The notes: generated by a model not told the origin, from the sequence alone. Positions 16,733-26,094 are shown, counted from the first letter of the stretch. The stretch is DNA of 64,000 bases from Clostridiaceae bacterium (GCA_902362865.1 CABIYE010000004.1:109977-173976); one strand, 5' to 3'. Numbers and translations: made by a program.

Positions 16733-17524
16733 ATGAAAGAAAATAATATAGTGAAGATTCAAACAGAGTATAAAAGAGAATTAAATAAGACGCATTTACT
16801 ATTAAAAAAAGCAGGCGTCTATTCGGAAGACTATCAGATACGGATGCTGAGAGAAAATCATATAGAAGGATTGCTGCCTCTGAAAACCTGGGGATTGGAT
16901 GAAATGAGTGTCTGTGAATATGATATTAGTGGAATGCAGTCTTTGGAAAATCTATATGATAGAAAAGGAATAGTATCGAAAGAAATGAAAGAGTTGCTAG
17001 AAACAATATTGAAAGTTATGGAGGAGATAGACAAATATCTTTTAAATGCAAATTGTCTGTTATTGGATCCGGCTTATGTGTTTAAGGAAAATGAAGAGTA
17101 TATTTTCTGTTATTGTCCTTTTCATGAGAAAGATGTCCGGGAATCTTTCCATGAACTGACGGAATTTTTTGTTCAGCATACGGATTATCAGGATGTGGAC
17201 AGCGTGAAATTGTCCTTTCTTCTTCATAAAGAAACGATGGAAGAGAATTACAGCCTGGGGAAGATTCTGGATAAAATAAAGCAGGAAGAAACAGTCCGGA
17301 AGCCGACGGAAGAATACCGGCGGAAGAATATGGACGTATTATTTCAAAATTCCACCTGTGAGGATGCGGAGCATGACTGGATTGCCTGTCAGGAAATGGG
17401 GAATAATATTATGCGGGAGACAGACAATCTGTGGACTCCGGTAAGAAGATTTCTTCAAAAGCATAGGAAGCCCCGGTGGGGAGACTTTGACGGAATCTAT
17501 ATTGATGAAGAAGAGTTCTATTGA
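16733..17524 (+). CDS. DUF6382-type protein
   Basis: 263 residues, 11 bp after the pseudopilin gene with AGGAG. Residues 10-170 resemble the DUF6382 domain found at the end of clostridial Tad operons, often joined to a C-terminal FHA domain (family knowledge). Here the protein ends after a charged linker (FLQKHRKPRWGDFDGIYID) with no FHA domain, so it is either a short form or a truncated one. No catalytic motif is visible. It is the last gene of the pilus operon and converges on the kinase gene. Confidence 0.6.
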   Translation: MKENNIVKIQTEYKRELNKTHLLLKKAGVYSEDYQIRMLRENHIEGLLPLKTWGLDEMSVCEYDISGMQSLENLYDRKGIVSKEMKELLETILKVMEEIDKYLLNANCLLLDPAYVFKENEEYIFCYCPFHEKDVRESFHELTEFFVQHTDYQDVDSVKLSFLLHKETMEENYSLGKILDKIKQEETVRKPTEEYRRKNMDVLFQNSTCEDAEHDWIACQEMGNNIMRETDNLWTPVRRFLQKHRKPRWGDFDGIYIDEEEFY

Positions 17525-17543
17525 TAAAAGCAAAGGGGTTATG

Positions 17544-18329
17544 CTATAATTCATCTATATTCTTCAGCGGAGGTGTTTTTCGTACCTGATGCTGAGGGAG
17601 AATTATGGTAAATGTTGTTCCGGCGTCTGGCATAGATTCTACAGAGATCTTGCCGTGATGCGCTGTGACGATACGGTCTGTAATTGCCAGTCCAAGGCCT
17701 GTGCCGCCTTGCTTATAAGTGACAAACGGGGTGAAGATATCGGAAAGATGCTCTTTGGGAATACCGCAGCCGGAGTCCTGGATTTTAAGGAGAATCTGAC
17801 CGGAGGATATGTCACAGGCTGCAAAGAGATGGACTCTTTTGTCAGTGGACCGGTTGTCAACAGCGTCTGCGGCATTGCGGAGAAGATTCAGGATTACTTC
17901 TTTCAATTTTACGGAGTCACCTTCTATGGAAGGAAGATCCGGTGCTATGTAAGAGGTGAATTCAATATCGGTGTCTGCAAGAGACGCAGCGTAGGAGACG
18001 GCGATCTGCTTTAGCAGAGCAGAGAGGGAGAAGGAAGATACAGTCAGTTTACTTCCATTATGAAAAGAGGACAGCTCGTCAAGAAGCTGCTGCATGTATT
18101 CGGTATCTTTTTTCAGGGAGTCCCAGTGCCGGTATCCGGTTACTTCCGGGTGCTGATGTTCAATCAACTGGATGGTGCTGTATACAAGTGTTAATGGATT
18201 GCGGATTTCGTGGCTGATGATCCGCAGGGTTTCTGCCTGTGAGTCTAAAAGCCTCTGCAGCAGGGCCTTGTTTTCTGGATTTTCTTCCATTAAATGTAAC
18301 AATTTGTCGTAATCTGTTTTTGTCAACAT
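17544..18329 (-). CDS. Soluble sensor histidine kinase
   Basis: 261 residues without membrane helix or recognisable sensor domain. The H-box is ISHEIRNPLT (residues 38-47), N-box NLLRNAADAV, G1 DSGCGIP, F-box FTPFVTYKQGGTGLGLAI, G2 GTTF. AAAGGTGG precedes the ATG. No response regulator is adjacent, so the partner is unknown. The short N-terminus suggests control by protein contact; the HK lineage looks like the NtrB/KinB-type group (inference). Confidence 0.85.
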   Translation of the reverse strand: MLTKTDYDKLLHLMEENPENKALLQRLLDSQAETLRIISHEIRNPLTLVYSTIQLIEHQHPEVTGYRHWDSLKKDTEYMQQLLDELSSFHNGSKLTVSSFSLSALLKQIAVSYAASLADTDIEFTSYIAPDLPSIEGDSVKLKEVILNLLRNAADAVDNRSTDKRVHLFAACDISSGQILLKIQDSGCGIPKEHLSDIFTPFVTYKQGGTGLGLAITDRIVTAHHGKISVESMPDAGTTFTIILPQHQVRKTPPLKNIDEL

Positions 18330-18428
18330 GTGATATTACCACCTTTCTGGAGTAACAGTTTATCACGCACGGTTTTAATATTCAATGAGAAAATGTAAGT
18401 CTAAGATTCAAGAAAGAAGGATGAGAAA

Positions 18429-18842
18429 ATGAGAGATGAAAATTGTATTTTCTGTAAAATTGCAAATGGTGAGATTCCCTCAACGACGGTATATGAGGAT
18501 GATGATTTCCGGGTGATTCTGGATCTGTCACCGGCATCAAAGGGACATGCACTGATTTTGCCAAAGGAGCATTATGCGAATTTGTATGAATTGCCGGATG
18601 AAGCAGCGTCTAAGGTTTTGATTGTTGCTAAGAATGTTGTCGCTAAGATGACGAAGGCGCTGGGATGCGATGGCTACAACCTGGTACAGAATAACGGAGA
18701 GGCAGCCGGGCAGACCGTATTTCATTTCCATATGCATCTGATCCCAAGATATAAGGAAGACCAGGTAGGGCTTGGCTGGAAGATGGGTGAACTGACAGAT
18801 GCCGACAGAGAAGATATTCTTGCAAAGTTAAAAGAAGTGTAG
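18429..18842 (+). CDS. HIT-family nucleotide hydrolase
   Basis: 137 residues, full length for the HINT-like branch. Seen are CIFCKIANGEIPS at the start, GHALILPKEHYANLYEL, and the catalytic HFHMHLIPRY (about residue 98). The two N-terminal cysteines are typical of zinc-bearing HIT proteins. It would hydrolyse AMP-linked nucleotides in the cytosol; the physiological substrate is unknown. Confidence 0.93.
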   Translation: MRDENCIFCKIANGEIPSTTVYEDDDFRVILDLSPASKGHALILPKEHYANLYELPDEAASKVLIVAKNVVAKMTKALGCDGYNLVQNNGEAAGQTVFHFHMHLIPRYKEDQVGLGWKMGELTDADREDILAKLKEV

Positions 18843-18878
18843 TGTTTGGAAATATACAGAAGATGAAGGTAAAGTAAT

Positions 18879-19415
18879 GTGGAAACAGAATTCAATACAG
18901 TATTTGAATTGTATCAGAATATAGTAGTTCAGGCCGCGGCACTTTATACCCGTAATCAGCATACAGCAGAAGATATTGCGCAAGAAGTTTTTCGCAGATA
19001 TTACATTTATGCCGGTTGTGGAGAGGTAGAGAATGTCAAAGGATGGCTTTTAACAACTGCAAGAAATCTTGCATATAACTACGTGAGAGACCACAGAAAA
19101 GAAGTTCTTCTGGATGTGAATACAGAAGGAGAGACGCTCTTGGGATATGGCGACAGTCCTGAGAAAGCATTCTTCGAGAAACTTTGGACAACAGAGGTGC
19201 TGGAGACCACGGATACGATTTTGAGCGCACTTGCAAGAAAGAATGAGAAATGGTTTGACGCGGTAACGCTGGTGTATTGTATGGAGAAGCCACAGCGGGA
19301 AGTGGCGGAGAGTATGGGTATTAGTTACGAGGGCTTGCAGAGTATGTTATACAGAGCAAAGAACTGGATAAAAGAAAATTACAGAGAAGAATTCGACTGT
19401 ATAAACAAAGCATAA
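18879..19415 (+). CDS. ECF-type RNA polymerase sigma factor
   Basis: 178 residues with a GTG start. Region 2 is seen as EDIAQEVFRRYYIYA then VKGWLLTTARNLAYNYVRDHR (about residues 27-70). Region 4 is PQREVAESMGISYEGLQSMLYRAKNWI (about 140-165). No region 3 is present, as in ECF factors. A plausible anti-sigma gene lies beyond murG at 20620 rather than next to it. A bidirectional terminator follows. Confidence 0.88.
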   Translation: METEFNTVFELYQNIVVQAAALYTRNQHTAEDIAQEVFRRYYIYAGCGEVENVKGWLLTTARNLAYNYVRDHRKEVLLDVNTEGETLLGYGDSPEKAFFEKLWTTEVLETTDTILSALARKNEKWFDAVTLVYCMEKPQREVAESMGISYEGLQSMLYRAKNWIKENYREEFDCINKA

Positions 19416-19420
19416 AGAAG

Positions 19421-19445
19421 CAGGTGTCGAACGGACACCTGCTTT
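19421..19445. terminator. Bidirectional terminator between sigma factor and murG
   Basis: GCAGGTGTC and GGACACCTGC form a tight hairpin with T/A-rich flanks, serving two convergent genes. Confidence 0.8.
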
Positions 19446-19449
19446 TACG

Positions 19450-20517
19450 CTAAGAATTGACAGCGGATTCAATTAATTCAATAATGGTATCGATAGAATC
19501 CTGCTGACCGGAGACGGTCATTGCCTTTTTATACTGTGCACGGTTGTCATATAGCTGATGTACGGCTGACAGAAGGGATTCGTCTGTCAGTTCTTCCTCT
19601 TCGAGAACCATGCTGAATCCCTGGCGCTCGAAAGAGCGGGCATTCAGAATCTGATCGCCGCGGCTTGCGCTGGCAGACAGCGGAATCAGAAGGTTCGGCT
19701 TGTGCAGCGCCAGAAGCTCGCAGATGGCGTTAGCTCCGGCACGGGAAATGACAATATCGGTTAGAACGAACAGATCCTTCAGTTCGTCCTTGATGTACTC
19801 ATATTGCACATAGCCCTTTACTCCCTGCAGAGAAGTGTCCAGTTTATTTTTGCCGCAGAGATGAATAACCTGAAAGTCCTTTAAAAGCTCCGGAAGGACA
19901 TTTCTGACGGCCTGATTAACTGCAGCGGCGCCCAGACTTCCGCCGATAATCAGGATGACCGGTTTGTCAGAGGTAAGTCCGGTAAATTCAATAGCTTTGG
20001 ATTTGCTGCCGGACAACAGTTCCTGGCGGATTGGGGAACCGGTCAGAACCGCTTTGTCAGCCGGAAGAAGTTTTACCGTCTCAGGAAAATTGCAGCACAC
20101 TTTGGCTGCGGAAGGTATGGATAATTTATTCGCAAGCCCCGGCGTCATATCGGACTCATGAATAATAGCCGGAACCTTGCATTTCTTTCCGGCTATGACA
20201 ACCGGAACGGATACGAATCCGCCTTTTGAGAAAATAACATCAGGTTCTAAGAGTTTAATCAACTTTTTCGCTTCGCTGAATCCTTTGATAACGCGAAACG
20301 GGTCAGTAAAGTTCTGAAGACTGAAATAACGGCGAAGCTTGCCGGAGGAAATCCCGTGGTAAGGAATTCCGAATGGTTCAATCAGCTCCTTCTCAATGCC
20401 GTTATAAGAACCGATGTAGTGGATATCATATTGTAATTCTTTTAGACGCGGCAATAATGCAATGTTAGGTGTAACATGACCTGCCGTACCGCCGCCGGTT
20501 AAGATGATACGTTTCAT
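19450..20517 (-). CDS. murG: UDP-GlcNAc:lipid I N-acetylglucosaminyltransferase
   Basis: 355 residues, full length. The N-terminal GGGTAGHVTPNIAL loop binds lipid I and GGSLGAAAVN (about residue 193) belongs to the C-terminal nucleotide-sugar domain. YEYIKDELKDLFVLTDIVISRAGANAICE matches the conserved donor-site region. The enzyme adds GlcNAc to lipid I at the inner membrane face to make lipid II. Start ATG has GGAGG upstream. It is transcribed alone, against its neighbours. Confidence 0.95.
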   Translation of the reverse strand: MKRIILTGGGTAGHVTPNIALLPRLKELQYDIHYIGSYNGIEKELIEPFGIPYHGISSGKLRRYFSLQNFTDPFRVIKGFSEAKKLIKLLEPDVIFSKGGFVSVPVVIAGKKCKVPAIIHESDMTPGLANKLSIPSAAKVCCNFPETVKLLPADKAVLTGSPIRQELLSGSKSKAIEFTGLTSDKPVILIIGGSLGAAAVNQAVRNVLPELLKDFQVIHLCGKNKLDTSLQGVKGYVQYEYIKDELKDLFVLTDIVISRAGANAICELLALHKPNLLIPLSASASRGDQILNARSFERQGFSMVLEEEELTDESLLSAVHQLYDNRAQYKKAMTVSGQQDSIDTIIELIESAVNS

Positions 20518-20619
20518 AATGCGCCTCCGCTTTTATCATTATAAATGTAATTGTAAACGCAAGCGGGGCGCGGGTCAAGGAAAAGTAAAAAGTTAAGATT
20601 AATTTAAAGGGGAAACAGA

Positions 20620-21525
20620 ATGAAAGAAGAATTAGACGGCTTCAAAGAAAAAATGAAAGAGGAAATGGAAAAAGATGCCGCCCGAATCGAGGAAGCCATC
20701 CGGGCAGATGAAGAGATCTCGAAGATGAAAGCCAGCGCCGAATTGAGGGATAAGGTGAAGGAGCGGATCGAGGCATATCAGAGAGAAGAACTTCTGTCCA
20801 AATTGTCGGAGGAAGACCGGGAGGCGCTGCGCCTTGGACGGGAGCTTCAGAAGAAGAAAGCCGGGGCAGAGCCGGATGTGGAAATTGCCGGGGAAATCGG
20901 CATAACGGCAGAAGATGTGAAGAAGGCACCCGTACGCAAGGGCAAAATTGTGTGGAAGCGTGTGGCGGTGCTGGCGGCGGCAGTTATTGCGGTCTTTGCC
21001 ATTGGAATCACCAGCGTCGGCGGACCGGAGAGGTTTATAGAAAAGATGAAGCAGACGGTTGGCGGCAGGGAAATGACGCAAGTAGATTCGGATAATGATT
21101 ATGTAGCAAATGGTGGAGAAGAAAAAGAGGAGGCGGCGTATCAACAGGTTAAGGATGAATATGGTTTTGACCCAGTGAAAATAATGGTAAAACCCCAAAA
21201 GATGGTCTTTGACCGGGTGGAGATGGATTCGGATATCCCGCTTGCCCAATTTGTTTATGATTTGGACGGTCAGATAGTCACTTACATTGCGGATGCCCTG
21301 TATCTGGATAATTCCTGGGGCCTGGATGTGGAAGACGTACTGCTGGAGGAATATGAGTATCCCCTGGAGAAGACGACGGCTATGGTGGAAGCTTATCGTA
21401 TAGCTGACTCGGGAAACACTAGCTATGTGGCTCAGTTCGATTACCGGGATGTACATTATACCCTTATGGGGCTTACGGAGAAGGAAGATTTGGAATTAAT
21501 TTTAAAAAATTTACATTTTTTGTAA
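20620..21525 (+). CDS. Membrane-anchored anti-sigma-like protein (DUF4367-type C-terminus)
   Basis: 301 residues. Residues 1-105 are charged, helical and cytoplasmic. A single membrane helix lies at about 112-132 (VAVLAAAVIAVFAIGITSV). The outer part contains a compact domain (about 190-301: MVFDRVEMDSDIPLAQFVYDL then YVAQFDYRDVHYTLMGLTEKEDLELIL) like DUF4367, which is often attached to anti-sigma factors. I infer that it controls the ECF sigma factor encoded 1.2 kb upstream, with murG lying between on the other strand. No zinc anti-sigma motif is seen. Confidence 0.65.
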   Translation: MKEELDGFKEKMKEEMEKDAARIEEAIRADEEISKMKASAELRDKVKERIEAYQREELLSKLSEEDREALRLGRELQKKKAGAEPDVEIAGEIGITAEDVKKAPVRKGKIVWKRVAVLAAAVIAVFAIGITSVGGPERFIEKMKQTVGGREMTQVDSDNDYVANGGEEKEEAAYQQVKDEYGFDPVKIMVKPQKMVFDRVEMDSDIPLAQFVYDLDGQIVTYIADALYLDNSWGLDVEDVLLEEYEYPLEKTTAMVEAYRIADSGNTSYVAQFDYRDVHYTLMGLTEKEDLELILKNLHFL

Positions 21526-21613
21526 AATTTGCGTCAGATTCTGCCGACTTGTGTGTCTTAATATATGTAAAGGAAAAAGAAAAGCATAACAAAACAAGTG
21601 TGGAGGTACGAAG

Positions 21614-22096
21614 ATGAGGAAGAAGTTGGTGTCTGTGATTAGCGCCGTAGTATTGACGATGAGTCTGGTAGTAGGGATGGGAACCCTAAGCTATGCGGGA
21701 AGTGGCCAGCCGCTGGCGGACGGTTCTTACCTTACCCATGACGAAGAGTCAATTGGCCACGCGACGCTTATGACCAGAGGAGTAGACCTTCAGGCAGGAT
21801 ATTCTAAAGTAGCACGCCTCGGTCCTGGAAAATTATATGCAGGTGGAACAACCATTGCAAATCACAACGTAGAATCCATCCAGGTGAGTGTGCTGGTAGA
21901 ACGATGCAAAAAGGAAGGTGCCCCATGGGAATGCGTGGATGGTTGGCACAAGGAGAATGAGGATACCAGTACTGTCAACTCCAGCAAGGTGATGACTGTG
22001 GAAGGGGGATATTATTACCGAGTAAGATGTACCCATTCGGCAGGCAACGACATGAGCAGCTCATATACCAACGGAATCTTTATCGAAGAACCGTAA
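21614..22096 (+). CDS. Secreted protein of unknown function (DUF6147-like)
   Basis: 160 residues. A signal peptide is clear: KK, hydrophobic VSVISAVVLTMSLVVGMGTLS and a YAG-S cleavage region near residue 29. The mature part has RGVDLQAGYSKVARLGPGKLYAGGTTIA and paired cysteines at CKKEGAPWEC, with Tyr/Gly-rich strands suggesting a beta fold. It follows the anti-sigma candidate by 88 bp, so it could be a target of that system. The function is not recognised. Confidence 0.7.
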   Translation: MRKKLVSVISAVVLTMSLVVGMGTLSYAGSGQPLADGSYLTHDEESIGHATLMTRGVDLQAGYSKVARLGPGKLYAGGTTIANHNVESIQVSVLVERCKKEGAPWECVDGWHKENEDTSTVNSSKVMTVEGGYYYRVRCTHSAGNDMSSSYTNGIFIEEP

Positions 22097-22132
22097 GCAC
22101 GGAGAGAGTGGAGAATTAATTCACGGAGGGTG

Positions 22133-22247
22133 GAACTGCCGCAGCCACTGCACTGCGGAGCGAAGGAATGATTCCTTACATTGAGAAGCCGTCAAGCATC
22201 CACAACCACAATGGGTGACACCCACAGTGCAGTGGCTGCGGCAGTTC
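22133..22247. repeat. 23-bp inverted repeat, intergenic hairpin element
   Basis: The arm at 22133-22155 (core GCCGCAGCCACTGCACTG) is perfectly complementary to 22225-22247, with 69 bp between. No coding frame is present in the space. Confidence 0.7.
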
Positions 22248-22277
22248 GCTGAACATGGCTAAAATGTGAATTCAAAC

Positions 22278-22318
22278 AAGGGAAGGCTGAAGCGTAGGCA
22301 ACTTCAGACCTTCCCTTT
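22278..22318. terminator. Hairpin at the 3' end of the TSCPD gene
   Basis: AAGGGAAGG-CTGAAG pairs with CTTCAG-A-CCTTCCCTT around an 8-9 nt loop. It could end transcription from either side, although the T tracts are weak. Confidence 0.55.
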
Positions 22319-22333
22319 CTCCATTTTGGCAGG

Positions 22334-22579
22334 TTAAGCCTGTTCTTTGGCGAGCTTCAGCGCTTTTGCCAGTTGATCCGGGCAGGAAGTGGGCTTGATG
22401 CCACAGGTGATTCCTTCCATGCGCTGAATTGCGTCGTCTACCTTCATGCCTTTTACAAGCTGGGAGATTCCCATTGTATTTCCGGCACATCCGCCGACAA
22501 ATTCCACTGATTTTATAACATCGCCGTCCAGTTCTACATTGATTAACTGAGAACAGACGCCCTGGGGTTTGTATACCAT
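22334..22579 (-). CDS. TSCPD-domain protein (TIGR03905-like)
   Basis: 81 residues. Conserved points are VCSQLINVELDGDVIKSVEFVGGCAGNTMGIS and the family-naming CPD motif in GIKPTSCPDQLAKAL near the C-terminus. AGGAGG lies upstream of the ATG. Small stand-alone TSCPD proteins are common in Clostridia and related to a domain of some ribonucleotide reductases; three cysteines suggest metal binding. Their role is unknown. Confidence 0.85.
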   Translation of the reverse strand: MVYKPQGVCSQLINVELDGDVIKSVEFVGGCAGNTMGISQLVKGMKVDDAIQRMEGITCGIKPTSCPDQLAKALKLAKEQA

Positions 22580-22616
22580 ATGATAAGCCTCCTTGATTTT
22601 TTATAAGATGTTCAGG

Positions 22617-22811
22617 GTTACTATTCACAGTCGATTTGGAATCCAATATGGATTCGTCGTGCTTGCACGTAAGAAGGTATATTGGATTCCAAATCAGGAC
22701 TGTGGGGCAGTCACCCAACCCACATAAGCAGTCTTAGCTCCTTTAGGAGCGGGACTGGAGTATCGAAGATGCGACGAGTGCGCATGCTGGTGGGGTGCTG
22801 TGAATTGTAAC
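22617..22811. repeat. MITE-like element, copy 1 (195 bp)
   Basis: Ends in imperfect 14-bp terminal inverted repeats (GTTACTATTCACAG and CTGTGAATTGTAAC), with the identical octamer TGTTCAGG directly outside each end (22609-22616 and 22812-22819), a possible target duplication. Inside are an inverted repeat around TTTGGAATCCAATAT and a second hairpin near GCTCCTTTAGGAGC. Nearly the same sequence occurs inverted at 38267-38461. This accounts for most of the 332 bp between the TSCPD and mtnN genes. Confidence 0.75.
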
Positions 22812-22911
22812 TGTTCAGGAGGATTATAACAGATGACGGAGGAAAAAGCTAGCTTTCAAAAGAAGAAGCTGATACAATAGATATCAGTTCAGACGATGGA
22901 GGATGTGGAAG

Positions 22912-23607
22912 ATGATAATTGGCATTATTGGAGCAATGGAGGAAGAAGTTGCAGTTTTAAAGGAAGAGATGGATGTTCAGGAGGTTGTGAAAGCAGCGTC
23001 TATGGATTTTTGCAAAGGTGTGCTGTGCGGAAGAGATGTGGTGGTGGTAAGAAGCGGCGTAGGCAAGGTGAATGCCGCAATCTGCGCCCAGCTTTTGGTG
23101 GACAGGTTCGGCGTGGAGATATTGATTAATACGGGAATCGCGGGTTCTCTGGATGCGCAGATTGATATTGGGGATATCGTGATTTCTACGGATTCTCTGC
23201 ATCACGATATGGACGCCACTTTATTTGGTGATCCACTGGGGCAGGTGCCGAGAATGGATACTCTGGCATTCCCGGCAGATCAGCGGCTTGTGGAGCTGGC
23301 GGTGCTGGCGAATCAAGAAGCGAATCCGGATATCCATACGTTTACGGGAAGGGTAGTCAGCGGTGATCAGTTTATCTCATCTGCAGAGGTAAAGGACAGG
23401 CTTGTGAAGCAGTTCCATGCAAAATGTACGGAGATGGAAGGGGCAGGGATAGCTCATGCCGCCTATCTGAATAAAATTTCGTACGTCATTATTCGCGCGA
23501 TTTCCGACAAAGCAGATAATAGTGCTACTATGGATTATCCGGTGTTTGAAAGGCAGGCAATCGCCCACAGCGTAAGGCTTGTGAAGAATCTGCTGCCAAG
23601 GATTTAA
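22912..23607 (+). CDS. mtnN: 5'-methylthioadenosine/S-adenosylhomocysteine nucleosidase
   Basis: 231 residues. The ATG at 22912 is chosen because GGAGG lies 9 nt before it; an ATG at 22903 touches that site. Landmarks are IGIIGAMEEEVAVL (catalytic Glu near residue 10), VGKVNAA, INTGIAGSLD, VSGDQFI, EMEGAGIAHAA and AISDKAD (catalytic Asp). The enzyme cleaves adenine from MTA and SAH in methyl-group and quorum-signal metabolism. Confidence 0.94.
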   Translation: MIIGIIGAMEEEVAVLKEEMDVQEVVKAASMDFCKGVLCGRDVVVVRSGVGKVNAAICAQLLVDRFGVEILINTGIAGSLDAQIDIGDIVISTDSLHHDMDATLFGDPLGQVPRMDTLAFPADQRLVELAVLANQEANPDIHTFTGRVVSGDQFISSAEVKDRLVKQFHAKCTEMEGAGIAHAAYLNKISYVIIRAISDKADNSATMDYPVFERQAIAHSVRLVKNLLPRI

Positions 23608-23619
23608 AGGATGAAAGAA

Positions 23620-23637
23620 ACCGCAGAAGAAGCGGTG
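23620..23637 (+). terminator. Possible terminator after mtnN
   Basis: ACCGC-AGAAGA-GCGGT hairpin 12 bp after the stop; there is no T tract, so it is weak evidence. Confidence 0.3.
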
Positions 23638-23769
23638 AATCGACAGCAATCCCGGCTTTCGACGGCAAAGTGTAGGTTTCGGGGATTGAACCGCACAATT
23701 TGGCGAACGGTTTTTCTACCCTCTTTCTGAGATTCAGGTATAATCGGAATCAAGAAGGAGGGTTTTACT

Positions 23770-24660
23770 ATGTTAAAAGCGATTTTGGACAGGCATGTAC
23801 TATTGATACTTATGGGAGTGTTCGCGGTTCTGGGGATTGTGAGCAAGTGCATTGCCGGCATTACACTAAAGAGGCTTGTACGGGCGGCGGGCAGTATGAA
23901 CAAAAGCGCACATCCATTGATCCGGCTGGTGCGCGCCAAGTATGAACATGCATGTATGCTCAACGACAAAGTACAGAATGTGGGAGTATTTGTGGATAAG
24001 TATTTATACGAGTATAAGATCCTGGGGCTGCGCCTCTACCGGTGGAGACGGATGGAGAATGTGATGGCGGGATTGTGTCTGATTACCGGGGCAGCGGCGG
24101 CGTTCCTTACATACAGCGTTTACGGGATGTCGGACGCTGTGCTGAAGATGGGGGCCGGCGGAGCGGCTCTTGCAATACTGCTTTATCTCTTCCATTTGAC
24201 GTCTGACGAAAATTATATGCTGGAGGCAGTGAAGACTTATATGGTGGATTATCTGGAAAATGTCTGTGCACGCCGTTATGAAAAGAACCAGCAGAAAGAA
24301 AAGAAGGAAATAAAAGGATTGGCAGTGCGGGAAGAGCCGGAGAATGCGGCAGAAGACAGAGCGCTGGCGGCGAAGGTGGAGAAGCTTGGAACTGCCGGAA
24401 TAGAGGAAGACGTTCAGAAGTTACAAAAATCGGAGCCGAAAAAGGAAGAGGGGGCGGATGATGCTTCTGGGACAACGAAAAAAGAGATTCCGGCGGAAGT
24501 TCCACTGGAGATTCCGGAGCCGGGACAAGATCTGGAGAGGCTTCCGAAACCGGAAATATCAGCTGCATCGTCTAAAAAATCCAGGGAGGAGAAAAAGGAG
24601 CAGAAGCAGGTTTCGAAGGAAGTGCTGATCAGGGAGATATTAGAAGAGTTTTTAGCTTGA
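23770..24660 (+). CDS. Membrane protein with a charged cytoplasmic tail, unknown function
   Basis: 296 residues. A hydrophobic helix lies at about 10-30 (LLILMGVFAVLGIVSKCIAGI), with two more at about 100-120 and 125-150. The last 120 residues are Glu/Lys/Pro-rich and disordered-looking, ending in a short helix (KEVLIREILEEFLA). It resembles conserved but uncharacterised Lachnospiraceae proteins with no motif I can name. AGGAGG precedes the ATG. It lies directly before pgi. Confidence 0.6.
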   Translation: MLKAILDRHVLLILMGVFAVLGIVSKCIAGITLKRLVRAAGSMNKSAHPLIRLVRAKYEHACMLNDKVQNVGVFVDKYLYEYKILGLRLYRWRRMENVMAGLCLITGAAAAFLTYSVYGMSDAVLKMGAGGAALAILLYLFHLTSDENYMLEAVKTYMVDYLENVCARRYEKNQQKEKKEIKGLAVREEPENAAEDRALAAKVEKLGTAGIEEDVQKLQKSEPKKEEGADDASGTTKKEIPAEVPLEIPEPGQDLERLPKPEISAASSKKSREEKKEQKQVSKEVLIREILEEFLA

Positions 24661-24685
24661 TAAAAGCGTGGTAAACTGATAAAAT
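24657..24685 (+). promoter_or_regulatory. Promoter of pgi
   Basis: TTGATA (24657-24662), 17 bp, TAAAAT (24680-24685), 48 bp before the pgi start and overlapping the stop of the gene upstream. Confidence 0.65.
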
Positions 24686-24732
24686 AAGGATAGTGTATTT
24701 ATAGAAACATAAGAGGGAAAGAAGGTATTGCG

Positions 24733-26082
24733 ATGGCAAATAAAGTAACATTTGATTACGCAAAAGCAACAACATTTATTCATGACCATGAAGTGGAATC
24801 TATGAAAGGAATCGCAGAGGCGGCGAAGGAGGTTCTGGTCAGCAAGTCAGGCGCGGGCAATGATTTCCTGGGATGGATCGATCTCCCGGTAGATTATGAT
24901 AAAGAAGAATTTGCACGTATCCAGAAGGCAGCCGCGAAGATTCAGAGCGATTCAGAGGTTCTGGTTGTAATTGGAATCGGTGGTTCTTATCTGGGGGCAA
25001 GAGCTGCGATCGAATTCTTGCGCCATAATTTCTACAACATGGTTTCTAAAGAAGTGCGTAAGACTCCTGAGATATATTATGCAGGAAACAGTATCAGCAG
25101 CACATATTTAAAGCATCTGATCGATGTGATTGGCGACAGGGATTTCTCTGTGAACATCATTTCCAAATCAGGTACGACAACAGAGCCTGCTATCGCATTC
25201 CGTGTTTTTAAGGAAATGCTGGAGAAGAAATACGGTAAGGAAGAAGCTGCGAAGAGGATTTACGCAACTACAGATAAGGCAAGGGGAGCGCTTAAGAATC
25301 TGGCGACAGAAGAAGGATACGAATCCTTCGTGGTGCCGGATGATATTGGCGGACGTTTCTCCGTACTGACAGCGGTAGGACTGCTTCCGATTGCTGTGAG
25401 CGGGGCAGATATTGAGAAGTTGATGGAAGGTGCTGCAGCGGGAAGAGAGATGGCGCTGAACCTGCCGTTTGAGGAAAATGATGCAATGCAGTATGCTGCT
25501 ATCCGTAATATTCTCCACAGAAAAGGGAAAGCAGTGGAGGTTCTTGCCAATTATGAGCCAAGTCTCCATTATGTATCTGAGTGGTGGAAACAGCTCTACG
25601 GTGAGAGCGAAGGCAAGGACAATAAGGGAATCTTCCCGGCGGCGGTAGACCTTACGACAGACCTGCACTCCATGGGCCAGTTCATCCAGGACGGAAGCCG
25701 CATTATGTTTGAAACGGTTATGAATGTAGAAGAGTCCACAGAGGAGATTATTATTAATGAAGAACCGGTGGATCTGGACGGCCTGAATTATCTGGCAGGA
25801 AAGAATGTGGATTTTGTAAATAAGAGTGCGATGAACGGAACGATTCTTGCCCACACAGATGGAAATGTGCCGAACCTGCTTATTAATATTCCGGCGCAGA
25901 ATGAGTTTTATCTGGGAGAGTTATTCTACTTCTTTGAATTTGCATGTGGTGTAAGCGGCTATATTTCAGGAGTGAATCCGTTCAATCAGCCAGGTGTAGA
26001 GAGCTACAAGAAGAATATGTTCGCGCTTCTCGGCAAGCCGGGATTCGAGGAAGAACGGGAAAAATTACTGAAGAGATTATAA
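24733..26082 (+). CDS. pgi: Glucose-6-phosphate isomerase
   Basis: 449 residues, the usual length of the bacterial short form. The sugar-phosphate site is formed by [14 protein letters not shown] (about residue 75), [10 protein letters not shown] (about 142) and [34 protein letters not shown] carries the catalytic Glu. Interconverts glucose-6-phosphate and fructose-6-phosphate in glycolysis. Confidence 0.96.
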   Translation: MANKVTFDYAKATTFIHDHEVESMKGIAEAAKEVLVSKSGAGNDFLGWIDLPVDYDKEEFARIQKAAAKIQSDSEVLVVIGIGGSYLGARAAIEFLRHNFYNMVSKEVRKTPEIYYAGNSISSTYLKHLIDVIGDRDFSVNIISKSGTTTEPAIAFRVFKEMLEKKYGKEEAAKRIYATTDKARGALKNLATEEGYESFVVPDDIGGRFSVLTAVGLLPIAVSGADIEKLMEGAAAGREMALNLPFEENDAMQYAAIRNILHRKGKAVEVLANYEPSLHYVSEWWKQLYGESEGKDNKGIFPAAVDLTTDLHSMGQFIQDGSRIMFETVMNVEESTEEIIINEEPVDLDGLNYLAGKNVDFVNKSAMNGTILAHTDGNVPNLLINIPAQNEFYLGELFYFFEFACGVSGYISGVNPFNQPGVESYKKNMFALLGKPGFEEEREKLLKRL

Positions 26083-26094
26083 GGACCGGAAGGT

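Noticed and set aside
25168..25854. Minus-strand frame of 228 codons opposite pgi
   Set aside because: Shadow of the conserved pgi gene; composition is Cys/His/Phe-rich as expected for an antisense frame.
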